A DNA stretch of 64,000 nt. It comes from Streptomyces sp. CB02980. GTDB taxonomy: Bacteria; Actinomycetota; Actinomycetes; Streptomycetales; Streptomycetaceae. The notes under the pieces are model-generated. The model did not search any database, was not told the origin of the DNA, and saw nothing but the letters and a program-made list of their open reading frames with translations. Positions 33,754 through 42,765 of this stretch are shown piece by piece (the first letter of the stretch is position 1; the number at the start of each line of letters is the position of its first letter). The translations under genes and the position numbers were made by a program. The stretch covers positions 62,001-126,000 of the forward strand of contig NZ_JACSCH020000017.1 of NCBI RefSeq assembly GCF_014451325.2. The letters run 5' to 3'.

Positions 33754-34010
33754 CTGCTTCTCTCCCGGTGTGTACGGAGACTGCTTGCCGACGGTTGCAA
33801 CCGACGGTGCCCCGGATTCATTCCGGGCCGTGTGGGTCTTTCTCTCTTCATGCTCGCACACCCTGTCCAACTGCGGGGACGGCGAAGTCCAGCGACGGCG
33901 ACGGCGAATTCGTCACATCGACACTATGGACATCGTCAACGTGACGTGAAGCGGTTATGATAGATAGCGTCATTTCGACGAAAAGGTTCCCCGAAGAAAG
34001 GGTGCGTGAC

Positions 34011-35210
34011 GTGACCACGGCCCAAGCCCGTCATGATCTCGACGTCCAGCCGTCGCCGCTCGCCCTGCTTCTGCTCGGTCGCGAGGCCGACCCGAAGAGC
34101 GAGCGCGGCGTGGAGTGTCCCGGCGATCTGCCGTCACCCTCCGACCCTGACCTGGTGGAGCGCGCCCGCGCGGCCAAGGAGAAGCTCGGGGACAAGGTCT
34201 TCGTGCTCGGCCACCACTACCAGCGCGACGAGGTCATCCAGTTCGCCGACGTCACCGGCGACTCCTTCAAGCTCGCGCGTGACGCGGCGGCCAAGCCCGA
34301 GGCCGAGTACATCGTCTTCTGCGGTGTGCACTTCATGGCGGAGTCGGCCGACATCCTGACCGGCGACGAGCAGAAGGTCGTCCTGCCCGACCTCGCGGCC
34401 GGCTGCTCGATGGCCGACATGGCCACCGCCGAGCAGGTCGCCGAGTGCTGGGACGTGCTGACCGAGGCCGGCATCGCCGAGCAGGTCGTGCCCGTCTCGT
34501 ACATGAACTCCTCGGCCGACATCAAGGCCTTCACCGGCAAGCACGGGGGCACGATCTGCACCTCGTCGAATGCCGAACGCGCCCTGAACTGGGCCTTCGA
34601 GCAGGGGGAGCCCGGCACGACGAAGGTGCTGTTCCTGCCGGACCAGCACCTGGGCCGCAACACGGCCGTCCGCGACATGGGCATGTCCCTCGACGACTGC
34701 GTTCTGTACAACCCGCACAAGCCGAACGGCGGGCTGACCGTCGAGGAGCTGCGCGCCGCCAAGATGATCCTGTGGCGGGGTCACTGCTCGGTGCACGGCC
34801 GCTTCTCGCTGGACTCGGTCAACGACGTCCGCGAGCGCATCCCGGGCGTGAACGTGCTCGTCCACCCCGAGTGCCGGCACGAGGTCGTCGCCGCCGCGGA
34901 CTACGTGGGCTCGACCGAGTACATCATCAACACCCTGGAGGCGGCCCCGGCCGGTTCCAAGTGGGCGATCGGCACCGAGCTGAACCTGGTCCGCCGCCTG
35001 GCGAACCGGTTCGCCGACCAGGACAAGGAGATCGTCTTCCTCGACAAGACGGTCTGCTTCTGCTCGACGATGAACCGCATCGACCTGCCGCACCTGGTGT
35101 GGACCCTGGAGTCGCTGGCCGAGGGCAACCTCATCAACCAGATCCGGGTCGACAAGGAGACGGAGAGCTTCGCGAAGCTCGCGCTGGAGCGGATGCTCGC
35201 TCTGCCGTAA
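34011..35210 (+). CDS. nadA: quinolinate synthase
   Basis: [4Fe-4S] enzyme of 399 aa making quinolinate from iminoaspartate and dihydroxyacetone phosphate in NAD synthesis. Cluster cysteines are in VFCGVHFMAE, HPECRHEV and TVCFCSTMNR; substrate motifs GHHYQRDEVIQFAD, SYMNSSADIKAF and LFLPDQHLGRN are intact. GTG at 34011 is used (AAAGG 8 bases before); the frame continues to 33957 without a ribosome site. A TATGAT -10-like hexamer is at 33956-33961. nadB/nadC are not in the window. Divergent erpA probably supplies its cluster. Confidence 0.96.
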   Translation: MTTAQARHDLDVQPSPLALLLLGREADPKSERGVECPGDLPSPSDPDLVERARAAKEKLGDKVFVLGHHYQRDEVIQFADVTGDSFKLARDAAAKPEAEYIVFCGVHFMAESADILTGDEQKVVLPDLAAGCSMADMATAEQVAECWDVLTEAGIAEQVVPVSYMNSSADIKAFTGKHGGTICTSSNAERALNWAFEQGEPGTTKVLFLPDQHLGRNTAVRDMGMSLDDCVLYNPHKPNGGLTVEELRAAKMILWRGHCSVHGRFSLDSVNDVRERIPGVNVLVHPECRHEVVAAADYVGSTEYIINTLEAAPAGSKWAIGTELNLVRRLANRFADQDKEIVFLDKTVCFCSTMNRIDLPHLVWTLESLAEGNLINQIRVDKETESFAKLALERMLALP

Positions 35211-35255
35211 CGGTTCTCCGTACACCTGCGTGTTCTCCGTACACCTGCGTACGGA

Positions 35256-35289
35256 AAGGGGCGCCCCGCCATCGAGCGGGGCGCCCCTT
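35256..35289. terminator. terminator between nadA and the RND pump
   Basis: Perfect 14-bp stem AAGGGGCGCCCCGC / GCGGGGCGCCCCTT with loop CATCGA, serving two convergent genes. A directly repeated TTCTCCGTACACCTGCGT lies just before it (35214-35250). Confidence 0.9.
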
Positions 35290-35305
35290 CCTTCTGCCGT
35301 ACGGA

Positions 35306-38300
35306 TCAGACCGCGGCCGGCTCCTTCGCCTGCGGCGGGACCGGCGCGTCGCCGGCCTTCGCGTCCCTCTTCGCCGCCTTCTTCTTCGCGCGGCGCTCCT
35401 TGCGGAGCTCCACCATCGCGTAGAGCGTCGGGACGAGGAGCAGCGTCAGCAGCGTCGACGTGATCAGACCGCCGATCACCACCACGGCCAGCGGCTGGGC
35501 GATGAAGCCGCCCTCGCCGGTGATGCCGAGCGCCATCGGCAGCAGGGCGAAGATGGTCGCCAGGGCGGTCATCAGGATCGGGCGGAGCCGGTGCCGGCCA
35601 CCCTCGACCACCGCTTCGACGACGCCCAGGCCCTGCGCCCGGTACTGGTTGATCAGGTCGATCAGGACGATCGCGTTGGTGACGACGATGCCGATGAGCA
35701 TCAGCATGCCGATCATCGCCGGGACGCCCATCGCGGTGTCGGTGACCACGAGGAGACCGATCGCGCCGGTCGCCGCGAACGGGATCGAGACCAGCAGGAT
35801 CAGCGGCTGGATCAGCGACCGGAAGGTCGCGACGAGCAGCATGAAGACGATCGCGACGGCCGCGAGCATCGCCAGGAACAGGTTGAGGAAGGCCTCGGAC
35901 TGGTCCTCGGAGACACCGCCGATGCTGGCGGTGGCGCCCTCGGGCAGGTCGAGCGCGTCGATCTTCTGCTGCAGGGTGGCGCTCACGGCGCCGGTGTTGT
36001 CGCCGACCGGCTTGGCCGTGATCGTCGCGGCGCGGGCGCCGTCGATCCGGGTCATGGACACCGGGCCGGGGACGAGCTCGACCGTGGCGATGTCGCCCAG
36101 CTTCACCGGGCCGAGGGGCAGCGCCTTGAGACCGGCCAGAGTGGTGACCGGCTTCGCCGAGGTGATGAGGACGTCCCGCTCGCTGTCGTCGAGGATCGCC
36201 TTGGCGGTCGGGGTGCCCCGGACGGCCTGGCCGACGATCATGCCGAGCGAGGCGGAGTCGAAGCCGGCATCGGCCGCCGCGGGCTTCGCCTTGACCGAGA
36301 TGCGCGGGACGGACTGCGAGAGGTCGCTCTGGACGTCGGTGACGTCCTTGATGCCGGCGATCGCGGCCCGGACCTGCTCGGAGGCCTTCTGGAGGACCTC
36401 GGCGTCGGTGGCCTTGACGACCACGCTCAGGTCCTGGCTGCCGAAGCCGTCACCGGCGGCGAGCTTGGTGTCGCCGACGCCGTCGAGGGCCGCGAGGCCC
36501 TTCTCGATGGCGTCACGGGTCTTCTCGAAGTCGGCGGACTCCTCCAGGCTGACCTGGTAGGTGGCCTGGTTGGTGCCGGTGCCGCCGCCGAAGGCCGCCA
36601 TGAAGCCGGACGAGCCGACGTTGACCTGGTAGTCCTTGACGCCGTCGGTGTCCGCAAGGAGCTTCTCGATCTTCTTCGCGGCCGCGTCGGAGGCGTCGAG
36701 GGCGGTGCCGGGCGCCAGCTCCTGCTGGATGCTGAGCACCTCCTGCTCGCCCTGGTCGAAGAAGTTCGTCTTCAGGAGCGGGGCCATGCCGAAGGTGACG
36801 ATCAGGACGACGAACGCGATGGCGAGGCTGGTCAGCCGACGCCGGGTCGCGAACTTCAGGACCGGCACGTAGAGGCGCTGGAGACGGCTCTTCTCCTCCT
36901 TCTCCTCGGCCAGCCTGCGGGCCTCGGCCAGGTCCTCCGGGGTGCCCTTGGGGGCGCGCAGGAACCAGTACGAGAGGACCGGGACGACCGTCAGGGAGAC
37001 GAGCAGCGAGGCCAGCAGGGCCGCCGTGACCGTCAGCGAGAACGAGCCGAACAGCTCGCCGATCATGCCGCCGGTCAGACCGATCGGCAGGAAGACGGCG
37101 ACGGTCGTGAGCGTCGAGGAGGTGACGGCGCCCGCCACCTCGCGGACCGCGGTGAGGATGGCGGTCTGCCGCTCCTCGCCGTAGCCGAGGTGACGCTTGA
37201 TGTTCTCCAGGACCACGATCGAGTCGTCGACGACCCGGCCGATGGCGATGGTGAGCGCGCCGAGCGTCAGCATGTTGAGCGAGAGGTCACGGGTCCACAG
37301 CACGATGAGCGCGAGGACGACCGAGAGCGGGATGGAGACCGCGGTGACCAGGGTGGAGCGGATCGACGCGAGGAAGACCAGGATCACCAGGACGGCCATG
37401 ACGAGGCCGAGGGCGCCCTCGGTGGTCAGGCCGGAGACGGCCTTGGCGACGGCCGGGCCCTGGTCGGAGACCACGGTCAGCTCGGCGCCCGCGCCGAGGT
37501 CGGCGCGCAGCTCGGGCAGCTTCTCCTTGACGGCGTCGGAGATCGCGACGGCGCTGCCGTCCTTGTCCATGGTGGCCATGACGGCGAGGCTGGGCTTGCC
37601 GTTGGTCCGGGTGAGGGAGACGCGCGGCGACTCCTCCTGGCGGACGGTGGCCACGTCACCGAGGCGGACCGCCTTGCCCTTGCCGGGGGTGGCCGCCGGG
37701 ATGCGGAGGTCCTCGATCTGCTTCAGCGAGGTGTAGCCGCCGCCGACCTGGATGGTGCGGCTCTTGCCCGTCTCGGAGAAGGAGCCGGCCGGGAGAACGC
37801 CGCCGCCGGAGCGGAGGGCCTCACCGAGCTTCATCGTCGTGAGACCGGCCGCGGCGAGCTTGCGGTCGTCCGGGGTGACGGAGACCTGGAGGTCCTGGAC
37901 ACCCGTGACGGAGACCTGGCCGACGCCCTCGATGTCCTCCAGGGCGGGCACGACGGTGCGGTCCAGCAGGTCGGCGAGCGCCTGCGCGTCCTGGCCGGAG
38001 GAGGCGGCGAGGACGACGGTCGGGATGTCGTCCGTGGAGCCGGCCACGACCTGCGGGTCGACGGCGTCGGGCAGTTCGGCGCGGGCCCGGTTGACGGCCT
38101 GCTGGACGTCGGCGACGAGCTGCTTCGTCGATTCGTCGCCGTAGTCGAAGGAGGCCATGATGAGCGCCATGCCCTCGGAGGCCGTGGAGGTGACCGACTT
38201 CAGGCCGTCGACGGCCTTGAGGTTGTTCTCCAGGGGCTCGACGACCTGCTTCTCGACCACATCGGGAGAGGCACCCTGGTAGGGGGCGAGGACCGAGACC

Positions 38301-38434
38301 ATGGGCAGCTCGATCGAGGGGAACAGCTGCTGCTTCAGCTGCGGTATCGCAATCGCCCCGAACACCAGGGCGACGATGGAGATCAGCCCGATCAGGGCCC
38401 TTTGCGCGAGGCTGAATCTGGACAGCCAGGACAT
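35306..38434 (-). CDS. RND efflux permease (HAE1/SwrC-like)
   Basis: Resistance-nodulation-division transporter of 1042 aa with 12 TM in two repeats (1-500, 501-1020) each with a large extracytoplasmic porter loop. The proton-relay region IGRVVDDSIVVLENIKRHL carries the Asp-Asp pair, with matching GIVVTNAIVLIDLINQYR in the second half. As a Gram-positive AcrB-like pump it lacks outer-membrane partners; SwrC of Bacillus exports lipopeptides and lipids. ATG at 38434. Basic C-terminal tail KERRAKKKAAKRDAK. Same strand as, and downstream of, a NarL-type two-component system and PspA genes, suggesting an envelope-stress role. Confidence 0.93.
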   Translation of the reverse strand: MSWLSRFSLAQRALIGLISIVALVFGAIAIPQLKQQLFPSIELPMVSVLAPYQGASPDVVEKQVVEPLENNLKAVDGLKSVTSTASEGMALIMASFDYGDESTKQLVADVQQAVNRARAELPDAVDPQVVAGSTDDIPTVVLAASSGQDAQALADLLDRTVVPALEDIEGVGQVSVTGVQDLQVSVTPDDRKLAAAGLTTMKLGEALRSGGGVLPAGSFSETGKSRTIQVGGGYTSLKQIEDLRIPAATPGKGKAVRLGDVATVRQEESPRVSLTRTNGKPSLAVMATMDKDGSAVAISDAVKEKLPELRADLGAGAELTVVSDQGPAVAKAVSGLTTEGALGLVMAVLVILVFLASIRSTLVTAVSIPLSVVLALIVLWTRDLSLNMLTLGALTIAIGRVVDDSIVVLENIKRHLGYGEERQTAILTAVREVAGAVTSSTLTTVAVFLPIGLTGGMIGELFGSFSLTVTAALLASLLVSLTVVPVLSYWFLRAPKGTPEDLAEARRLAEEKEEKSRLQRLYVPVLKFATRRRLTSLAIAFVVLIVTFGMAPLLKTNFFDQGEQEVLSIQQELAPGTALDASDAAAKKIEKLLADTDGVKDYQVNVGSSGFMAAFGGGTGTNQATYQVSLEESADFEKTRDAIEKGLAALDGVGDTKLAAGDGFGSQDLSVVVKATDAEVLQKASEQVRAAIAGIKDVTDVQSDLSQSVPRISVKAKPAAADAGFDSASLGMIVGQAVRGTPTAKAILDDSERDVLITSAKPVTTLAGLKALPLGPVKLGDIATVELVPGPVSMTRIDGARAATITAKPVGDNTGAVSATLQQKIDALDLPEGATASIGGVSEDQSEAFLNLFLAMLAAVAIVFMLLVATFRSLIQPLILLVSIPFAATGAIGLLVVTDTAMGVPAMIGMLMLIGIVVTNAIVLIDLINQYRAQGLGVVEAVVEGGRHRLRPILMTALATIFALLPMALGITGEGGFIAQPLAVVVIGGLITSTLLTLLLVPTLYAMVELRKERRAKKKAAKRDAKAGDAPVPPQAKEPAAV

Positions 38435-38621
38435 GGGGTCTCTCTTCTGTGGCGTACTCGTCGACAGGCGGGAGCAGCCAAGACCCCGGCCCGGATCCGC
38501 GGGATCCGCCGGAGGTGCCCCCCGTCTATACGATCTGCCATCGAGGACCGGAAGTCCTCGCCCCCCGGGTCCAGATCCTTATCCCGCGCATACCGCGTCT
38601 GGAGTACGCCGGAGCCCCTGG

Positions 38622-39311
38622 TCACTCCACCCTTGGACGTACCAGTCCCGATTCGTAGGCGGTGACGACCAGCTGGGCCCGGTCGCGGGCGCCCAGCTTG
38701 GCCATGGCCCGGTTGACGTGGGTCTTCACGGTGAGCGGGCTGACGTCGAGCCGCTCGGCGATCTCGTCGTTGGAGAGACCGCCGGCGACGAGGACGAGGA
38801 CCTCGCGCTCCCGGGCGGTGAGCGCGGCTAGCCGCTCGGTACGGCCCCGGCCGCCGTCGCCCACGGCGTCCGTGCCGGGGCCCTGGGCCAGGAACGTGGC
38901 GATCAGGCCCTTGGTGGCGGCCGGGGAGAGCAGCGCCTCGCCGGCGTGGGCGATCCGGATCGCGCCGAGCAGCTCCTCGGGTTCGGCACCCTTGCCGAGG
39001 AAGCCGGAGGCCCCGGCGCGCAGCGACTGCACGACGTACTCGTCGACCTCGAAGGTGGTCAGCATGACGATCCGTACGTCGGAGAGCTCCGGATCCGCGG
39101 TGATCATGCGGGTGGCCGCGAGGCCGTCCGTGCCCGGCATCCGGATGTCCATCAGGACCACGTCGGCCCGCTCGGAGCGGGCCAGGGCCACGGCCTGGGC
39201 GCCGTCGGCGGCCTCGCCGACGACCTCCATGTCCGGTTCGGAGTTCACCAGGACCTTGAAGGCGCTGCGGAGCAGGGCCTGGTCGTCGGCCAGCAGTACC
39301 CGGATCGTCAT
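38622..39311 (-). CDS. NarL/LuxR-type response regulator
   Basis: Response regulator of 229 aa: REC domain with Asp9-Asp10, phosphoacceptor Asp55 in VVLMDIRMPG, the Thr in LTTFE and Lys in GFLGKGA. The C-terminal GerE HTH is LTAREREVLVLVAGGLSNDEIAERL plus VSPLTVKTHVNRAMAKLG. ATG at 39311 overlaps the sensor kinase stop by 4 bp, so the pair is translationally coupled. Likely controls the adjacent RND pump, from which it is separated by 187 bp. All catalytic residues are present. Confidence 0.95.
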   Translation of the reverse strand: MTIRVLLADDQALLRSAFKVLVNSEPDMEVVGEAADGAQAVALARSERADVVLMDIRMPGTDGLAATRMITADPELSDVRIVMLTTFEVDEYVVQSLRAGASGFLGKGAEPEELLGAIRIAHAGEALLSPAATKGLIATFLAQGPGTDAVGDGGRGRTERLAALTAREREVLVLVAGGLSNDEIAERLDVSPLTVKTHVNRAMAKLGARDRAQLVVTAYESGLVRPRVE

Positions 39312-40558
39312 GTGTCCTCCCCCGTACGGGACGTCACCGGCAGTATCGCCTGGACGCGGAACCCGCCGCCGTACCGGGGGGCCGCGGTCAGGGTGCCGCC
39401 GAGCGCGCCGACCCGCTCGCGCATGCCGAGCAGACCGTGGCCGCCGTTGGGCACGGGGTCGGGGGCGGGGGCGGACGTGCCGTTGTCGAGGACGGTGATC
39501 TCGACCGTGCGGCCCACCCGGACGACGCTCACCTCCGCCTTGGCGTCCGGGCCCGCGTGCTTGCGCACATTGGTCAGCGCCTCCTGCACGATCCGGTACG
39601 CGGCCAGGTCGACGGTCGCGGGCAGCGGCCGCTCCCCGTCGGTGCGGGCCAGGGCGACCGGGAGCCCGGCGTTGCGGAAGCTGTCGAGCAGCCCGTCGAG
39701 GACGGCGAGGCCGGGGGCCGGCTCGGTGGGGGCCTCCGGGTCGCCGGACTGGCGCAGCAGGCCGACGGTGGCGCGCAGCTCGTCGAGCGCGGACCGGCTC
39801 GCGTCCCGGACGTGCGCGAGGGCCTCCTTGGCCTGGTCGGGGCGCTTGTCCATGACGTGCGCGGCGACGCCGGCCTGCACGTTCACCAGGGCGATGTGGT
39901 GGGCGACGACGTCGTGGAGGTCGCGGGCGATCCGCAGCCGCTCCTCCGCGACCCGGCGGCCCGCCTCCTCCTCGCGGGTGCGCTCGGCCCGCTCGGCACG
40001 CTCCCTGATGGCGTCGACGAAGGCCCGGCGGCTGCGGACGGCGTCTCCCGCGGCCGCCGCCATGCCGGTCCAGGCGAAAAGGCCGACGTTCTCCTGGGCG
40101 TACCAGTGGGTGGGGCCGAAGGCCATGGCCGCGGCCGTCAGCACCGCCATGGTGACGAGGCCGACCCGCCAGGTGGTGGGCCGGTCGGTGCGGGAGGCGA
40201 CCGTGTAGAGCGCGATGACGGCACTCATGGCGATGGTGGCGGGCCGGGTGTCGTTGACCAGCTCCAGGAGGCTGACCGCCACCGTGAAGCAGAGCACGTG
40301 GAAGGGGTAGCGCCGGCGCAGCACCAGGGCGGCGGCCGCCAGCACCATGAACAGCACGTTCGCCGCGCTGGGCACGCGGTCGCCGAAGGTCAGCCCGCCC
40401 GGGCTGCCGTGCGGGGCGGTGAAGGACCCGGCGATCATCGAGACGAGCACGCCGAACGCGAGCGTCGCGTCGAAGGCGAGCGGATGCGCGCGGAACCAGT
40501 CGCGGAGACGGGCGAAGAGCGTGCCGGTGGCGGGTCCGGTGTGGGTCACGGGCAACAA
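39308..40558 (-). CDS. sensor histidine kinase (HPK7/NarX-like)
   Basis: Kinase of 416 aa with five to six N-terminal TM helices (about 28-170) and no large sensor loop. HisKA_3 motif ERLRIARDLHDVVAHHIALV has the phosphorylated His215, and the HATPase domain has QEALTNVRKHAG and GHGLLGMRERV. Such intramembrane-sensing kinases often monitor membrane state. The start could be TTG 40558 (or GTG 40549); no clear ribosome site upstream of either. Partner of the response regulator with a 4-bp overlap, next to pspAA-pspA. Confidence 0.92.
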   Translation of the reverse strand: MLPVTHTGPATGTLFARLRDWFRAHPLAFDATLAFGVLVSMIAGSFTAPHGSPGGLTFGDRVPSAANVLFMVLAAAALVLRRRYPFHVLCFTVAVSLLELVNDTRPATIAMSAVIALYTVASRTDRPTTWRVGLVTMAVLTAAAMAFGPTHWYAQENVGLFAWTGMAAAAGDAVRSRRAFVDAIRERAERAERTREEEAGRRVAEERLRIARDLHDVVAHHIALVNVQAGVAAHVMDKRPDQAKEALAHVRDASRSALDELRATVGLLRQSGDPEAPTEPAPGLAVLDGLLDSFRNAGLPVALARTDGERPLPATVDLAAYRIVQEALTNVRKHAGPDAKAEVSVVRVGRTVEITVLDNGTSAPAPDPVPNGGHGLLGMRERVGALGGTLTAAPRYGGGFRVQAILPVTSRTGEDT

Positions 40559-40617
40559 CGGTACGGGGCGGGACGGGGCGGCCGTTCCCGCTCCGACGCG
40601 GCCCCGGCGGGAAACAC

Positions 40618-40653
40618 ACGGTCCCGCCCACCCCTAGGGGTGGGCGGGACCGT
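40618..40653. terminator. perfect 36-bp palindrome, pspA-pspAA terminator
   Basis: ACGGTCCCGCCCACCCCT followed directly by its complement; it folds as an ~16-bp stem with a CTAG loop. It lies 13-48 bp beyond the stop of pspAA and 60 bp before the sensor-kinase start. Confidence 0.93.
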
Positions 40654-40665
40654 CGTTCAGGGTCG

Positions 40666-40944
40666 TCAGCCGGGGATGAGGCCGTCGTCGGAGAGCATCT
40701 CCTTGACCTCGTCCAGGCCCGCGTCCGGAGCGGGGAGGATCAGCTCCGAGGGTTCCAGCGCGTCGTCCGGCAGTGGCGCACCGAGCCGCCGGACCGCGTC
40801 CAGGAGGGCGTTCAGCGTGCGCCGAAAACCTTCCTCGTCCCCCGACTCCAGCTCCTTGAGCAGCTCGTCGTCGAGTCTGTTCAGCTCGGCGAGGTGGCTG
40901 TCGGCCAGCTTCCACTGGCCCTCCCCCATGATCCGTACGATCAT
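40666..40944 (-). CDS. pspAA: PspA-associated protein PspAA
   Basis: Protein of 92 aa matching the actinobacterial PspA partner: MIVRIMGEGQWKLADSHLAELNRLDDELL, then acidic helices and a C-terminal EVKEMLSDDGLIPG. It is found downstream of pspA in most actinobacteria and is thought to help PspA at the membrane. ATG at 40944; 74 bp after pspA on the same strand, closed by the palindrome at 40618. Confidence 0.9.
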   Translation of the reverse strand: MIVRIMGEGQWKLADSHLAELNRLDDELLKELESGDEEGFRRTLNALLDAVRRLGAPLPDDALEPSELILPAPDAGLDEVKEMLSDDGLIPG

Positions 40945-41018
40945 GACGCGTCCTGTCTGTTCGCGGGCTGTCGCCTACGTGACGTCGGCGACGTGTCGCC
41001 GCCGACGTGTGCCGTCGC

Positions 41019-41825
41019 CTACTTCTCGAAGCGCGGGTGGGACTGCGGCTGCTGGTGCGGAGTGGCGTCCTGCGGCGCGGCCGCGCCGCCGCCCTCGATC
41101 GCCTGCTGCTGCGCCGACGGGCCGCCGGCCAGCTCCGCCTTCATGCGCTGGAGCTCCAGCTCGACGTCCGTACCGCCCGAGAGCCGGTCGAGCTCCGCCT
41201 GGATGTCGTCCTTCGCGAGCCCGGACTGGTCGTCCAGGGCGCCCGAGGCGAGCAGCTCGTCGATCGCGCCGGCGCGCGCCTGGAGCTGGGCGGTCTTGTC
41301 CTCGGCCCGCTGGATCGCGAGGCCGACGTCGCTCATCTCCTCCGAGATGCCGGAGAAGGACTCGGCGATCCGGGTCTGCGCCTGGGCCGCCGTGTAGGTC
41401 GCCTTGATGGTCTCCTTCTTGGTACGGAAGGCGTCCACCTTGGCCTGAAGACGCTGGGCGGCGAGGGTGAGCTTCTCCTCCTCGCCCTGCAGCGTCTGGT
41501 GCTGCACCTCCAGGTCGCTGACCTGCTGCTGGAGCGCGGCACGCCGGGACAGCGCCTCGCGCGCCAGGTCCTCGCGGCCGAGCGCCAGCGCCTTGCGGCC
41601 CTGGTCCTCCAGCTTGGCCGACTGGCCCTGCAGCTGGTTCAGCTGGAGTTCGAGCCGCTTGCGGGAGGTGGCGACGTCGGCGACGCCCCGTCGCACCTTC
41701 TGCAGCAGCTCCAACTGCTTCTGGTAGGAGTAATCGAGCGTCTCGCGCGGATCCTCGGCCCGGTCAAGGGCCTTGTTCGCCTTCGCGCGGAAGATCATCC
41801 CCATACGCTTCATGACACCGCTCAT
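41019..41825 (-). CDS. pspA: PspA/IM30 phage-shock protein
   Basis: Peripheral membrane ESCRT-III-like protein of 268 aa: amphipathic N-terminus (MKRMGMIFRAKANKALDRAEDP), then helical coiled coil throughout (DYSYQKQLELLQKVRRGVADVATSRKRLE...), ending in a disordered Q/P/H tail. It supports membrane integrity under stress. ATG at 41825 with AAGGGGG upstream. An open frame to 42293 is not the gene. Heads the pspA-pspAA transcript beside a two-component system and RND pump. Confidence 0.94.
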   Translation of the reverse strand: MSGVMKRMGMIFRAKANKALDRAEDPRETLDYSYQKQLELLQKVRRGVADVATSRKRLELQLNQLQGQSAKLEDQGRKALALGREDLAREALSRRAALQQQVSDLEVQHQTLQGEEEKLTLAAQRLQAKVDAFRTKKETIKATYTAAQAQTRIAESFSGISEEMSDVGLAIQRAEDKTAQLQARAGAIDELLASGALDDQSGLAKDDIQAELDRLSGGTDVELELQRMKAELAGGPSAQQQAIEGGGAAAPQDATPHQQPQSHPRFEK

Positions 41826-42097
41826 GGGCTTCGCGCGCCCCCTTCTGACGGACTTCGGCTCCAGCTTTTCGACAGGATCCACAGTACGGGCCCTGTCTCC
41901 ATTACCGCACTGTTCGGAGCCGGATGCGCTCCTCCCAAAGGACGACTGCGCCCGGCGTCCCCTCCCGCGCAGGGAGTAGATGGATCTAGGGGATACCGCG
42001 CCTGTCCTGCGTACGTACCGCCGTAGACGCACTCTGTTAGCGGATCGTTCCCGCCCGGCATGGGGTTCATGCCCGCCACCCCGTACCCTTGGGTTTT

Positions 42098-42700
42098 GTG
42101 TTCCGTAGCCGTTCGAAGGACGAGAAGGCCCCCACCGACAAGGTGACGGCGGACCTTTCCAAGCAGCCCCGCGACCCCGAGGCCCCCAAGGGCCGCCCGA
42201 CCCCGAAGCGGAGTGAGGCGCAGACCCAGCGCCGTCGCGCCGCGACGGTGCCGACCGACCGCAAGGAGGCCGCCAAGCGCCAGCGCGAGGCACGCCGCTC
42301 GGACCTGGCCCGTCAGCGCGAGGCGCTGGCCAGTGGCGACGACCGTTACCTGCCGGCCCGCGACAAGGGTCCGGTCCGCCGCTTCGTGCGCGACTTCGTC
42401 GACTCGCGGTTCGCGATCGCCGAGTTCTTCCTTCCGATGGCCGTGGTGATCCTCGTGCTGTCGCTGTTCGGCAACGCCAACCGGTCGCTGCAGAACATCT
42501 CGCTGCTGCTCTGGCTCGGTGTGATCATCCTGATCGTCATCGACTCGGTCGGCATCTGGATCCGGCTCCGGAAGCAGCTCAACGAGCGCTTCCCGAACGA
42601 GCCGAAGCGCGGCGCCATCGCCTACGGTCTGATGCGTACGCTCCAGATGCGCCGACTGCGACTGCCGAAGCCGCAGGTCAAGCGCGGAGAGCGGCCCTGA
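42098..42700 (+). CDS. DUF3043 membrane protein
   Basis: Actinobacterial DUF3043 protein of 200 aa: highly basic N-terminal half (KRSEAQTQRRRAATVPTDRKEAAKRQREARR), RYLPARDKGPVRRFVRDFVDSRF, then two TM helices (~110-130, 135-160) and a basic tail with GAIAYGLMRTLQMRRLRLPKP. GTG at 42098 is preferred: a TACCCT -10 element at 42084-42089 is only 8 bases upstream, which suggests a leaderless mRNA. Divergent from pspA. Role unknown but conserved next to glycan or lipoate genes in relatives. Confidence 0.82.
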   Translation: MFRSRSKDEKAPTDKVTADLSKQPRDPEAPKGRPTPKRSEAQTQRRRAATVPTDRKEAAKRQREARRSDLARQREALASGDDRYLPARDKGPVRRFVRDFVDSRFAIAEFFLPMAVVILVLSLFGNANRSLQNISLLLWLGVIILIVIDSVGIWIRLRKQLNERFPNEPKRGAIAYGLMRTLQMRRLRLPKPQVKRGERP

Positions 42701-42765
42701 GCGCCGACAGTTCGGAGCCCGTCGAGCGCACTTTCGGCGCCGCGACGTCGGAGTCGGGCGGTCCC

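Noticed and set aside
34445..38665. A 1406-residue open frame on the plus strand
   Set aside because: It runs antisense to the RND pump and out of frame with nadA; composition is a GC shadow (G/D/R repeats).
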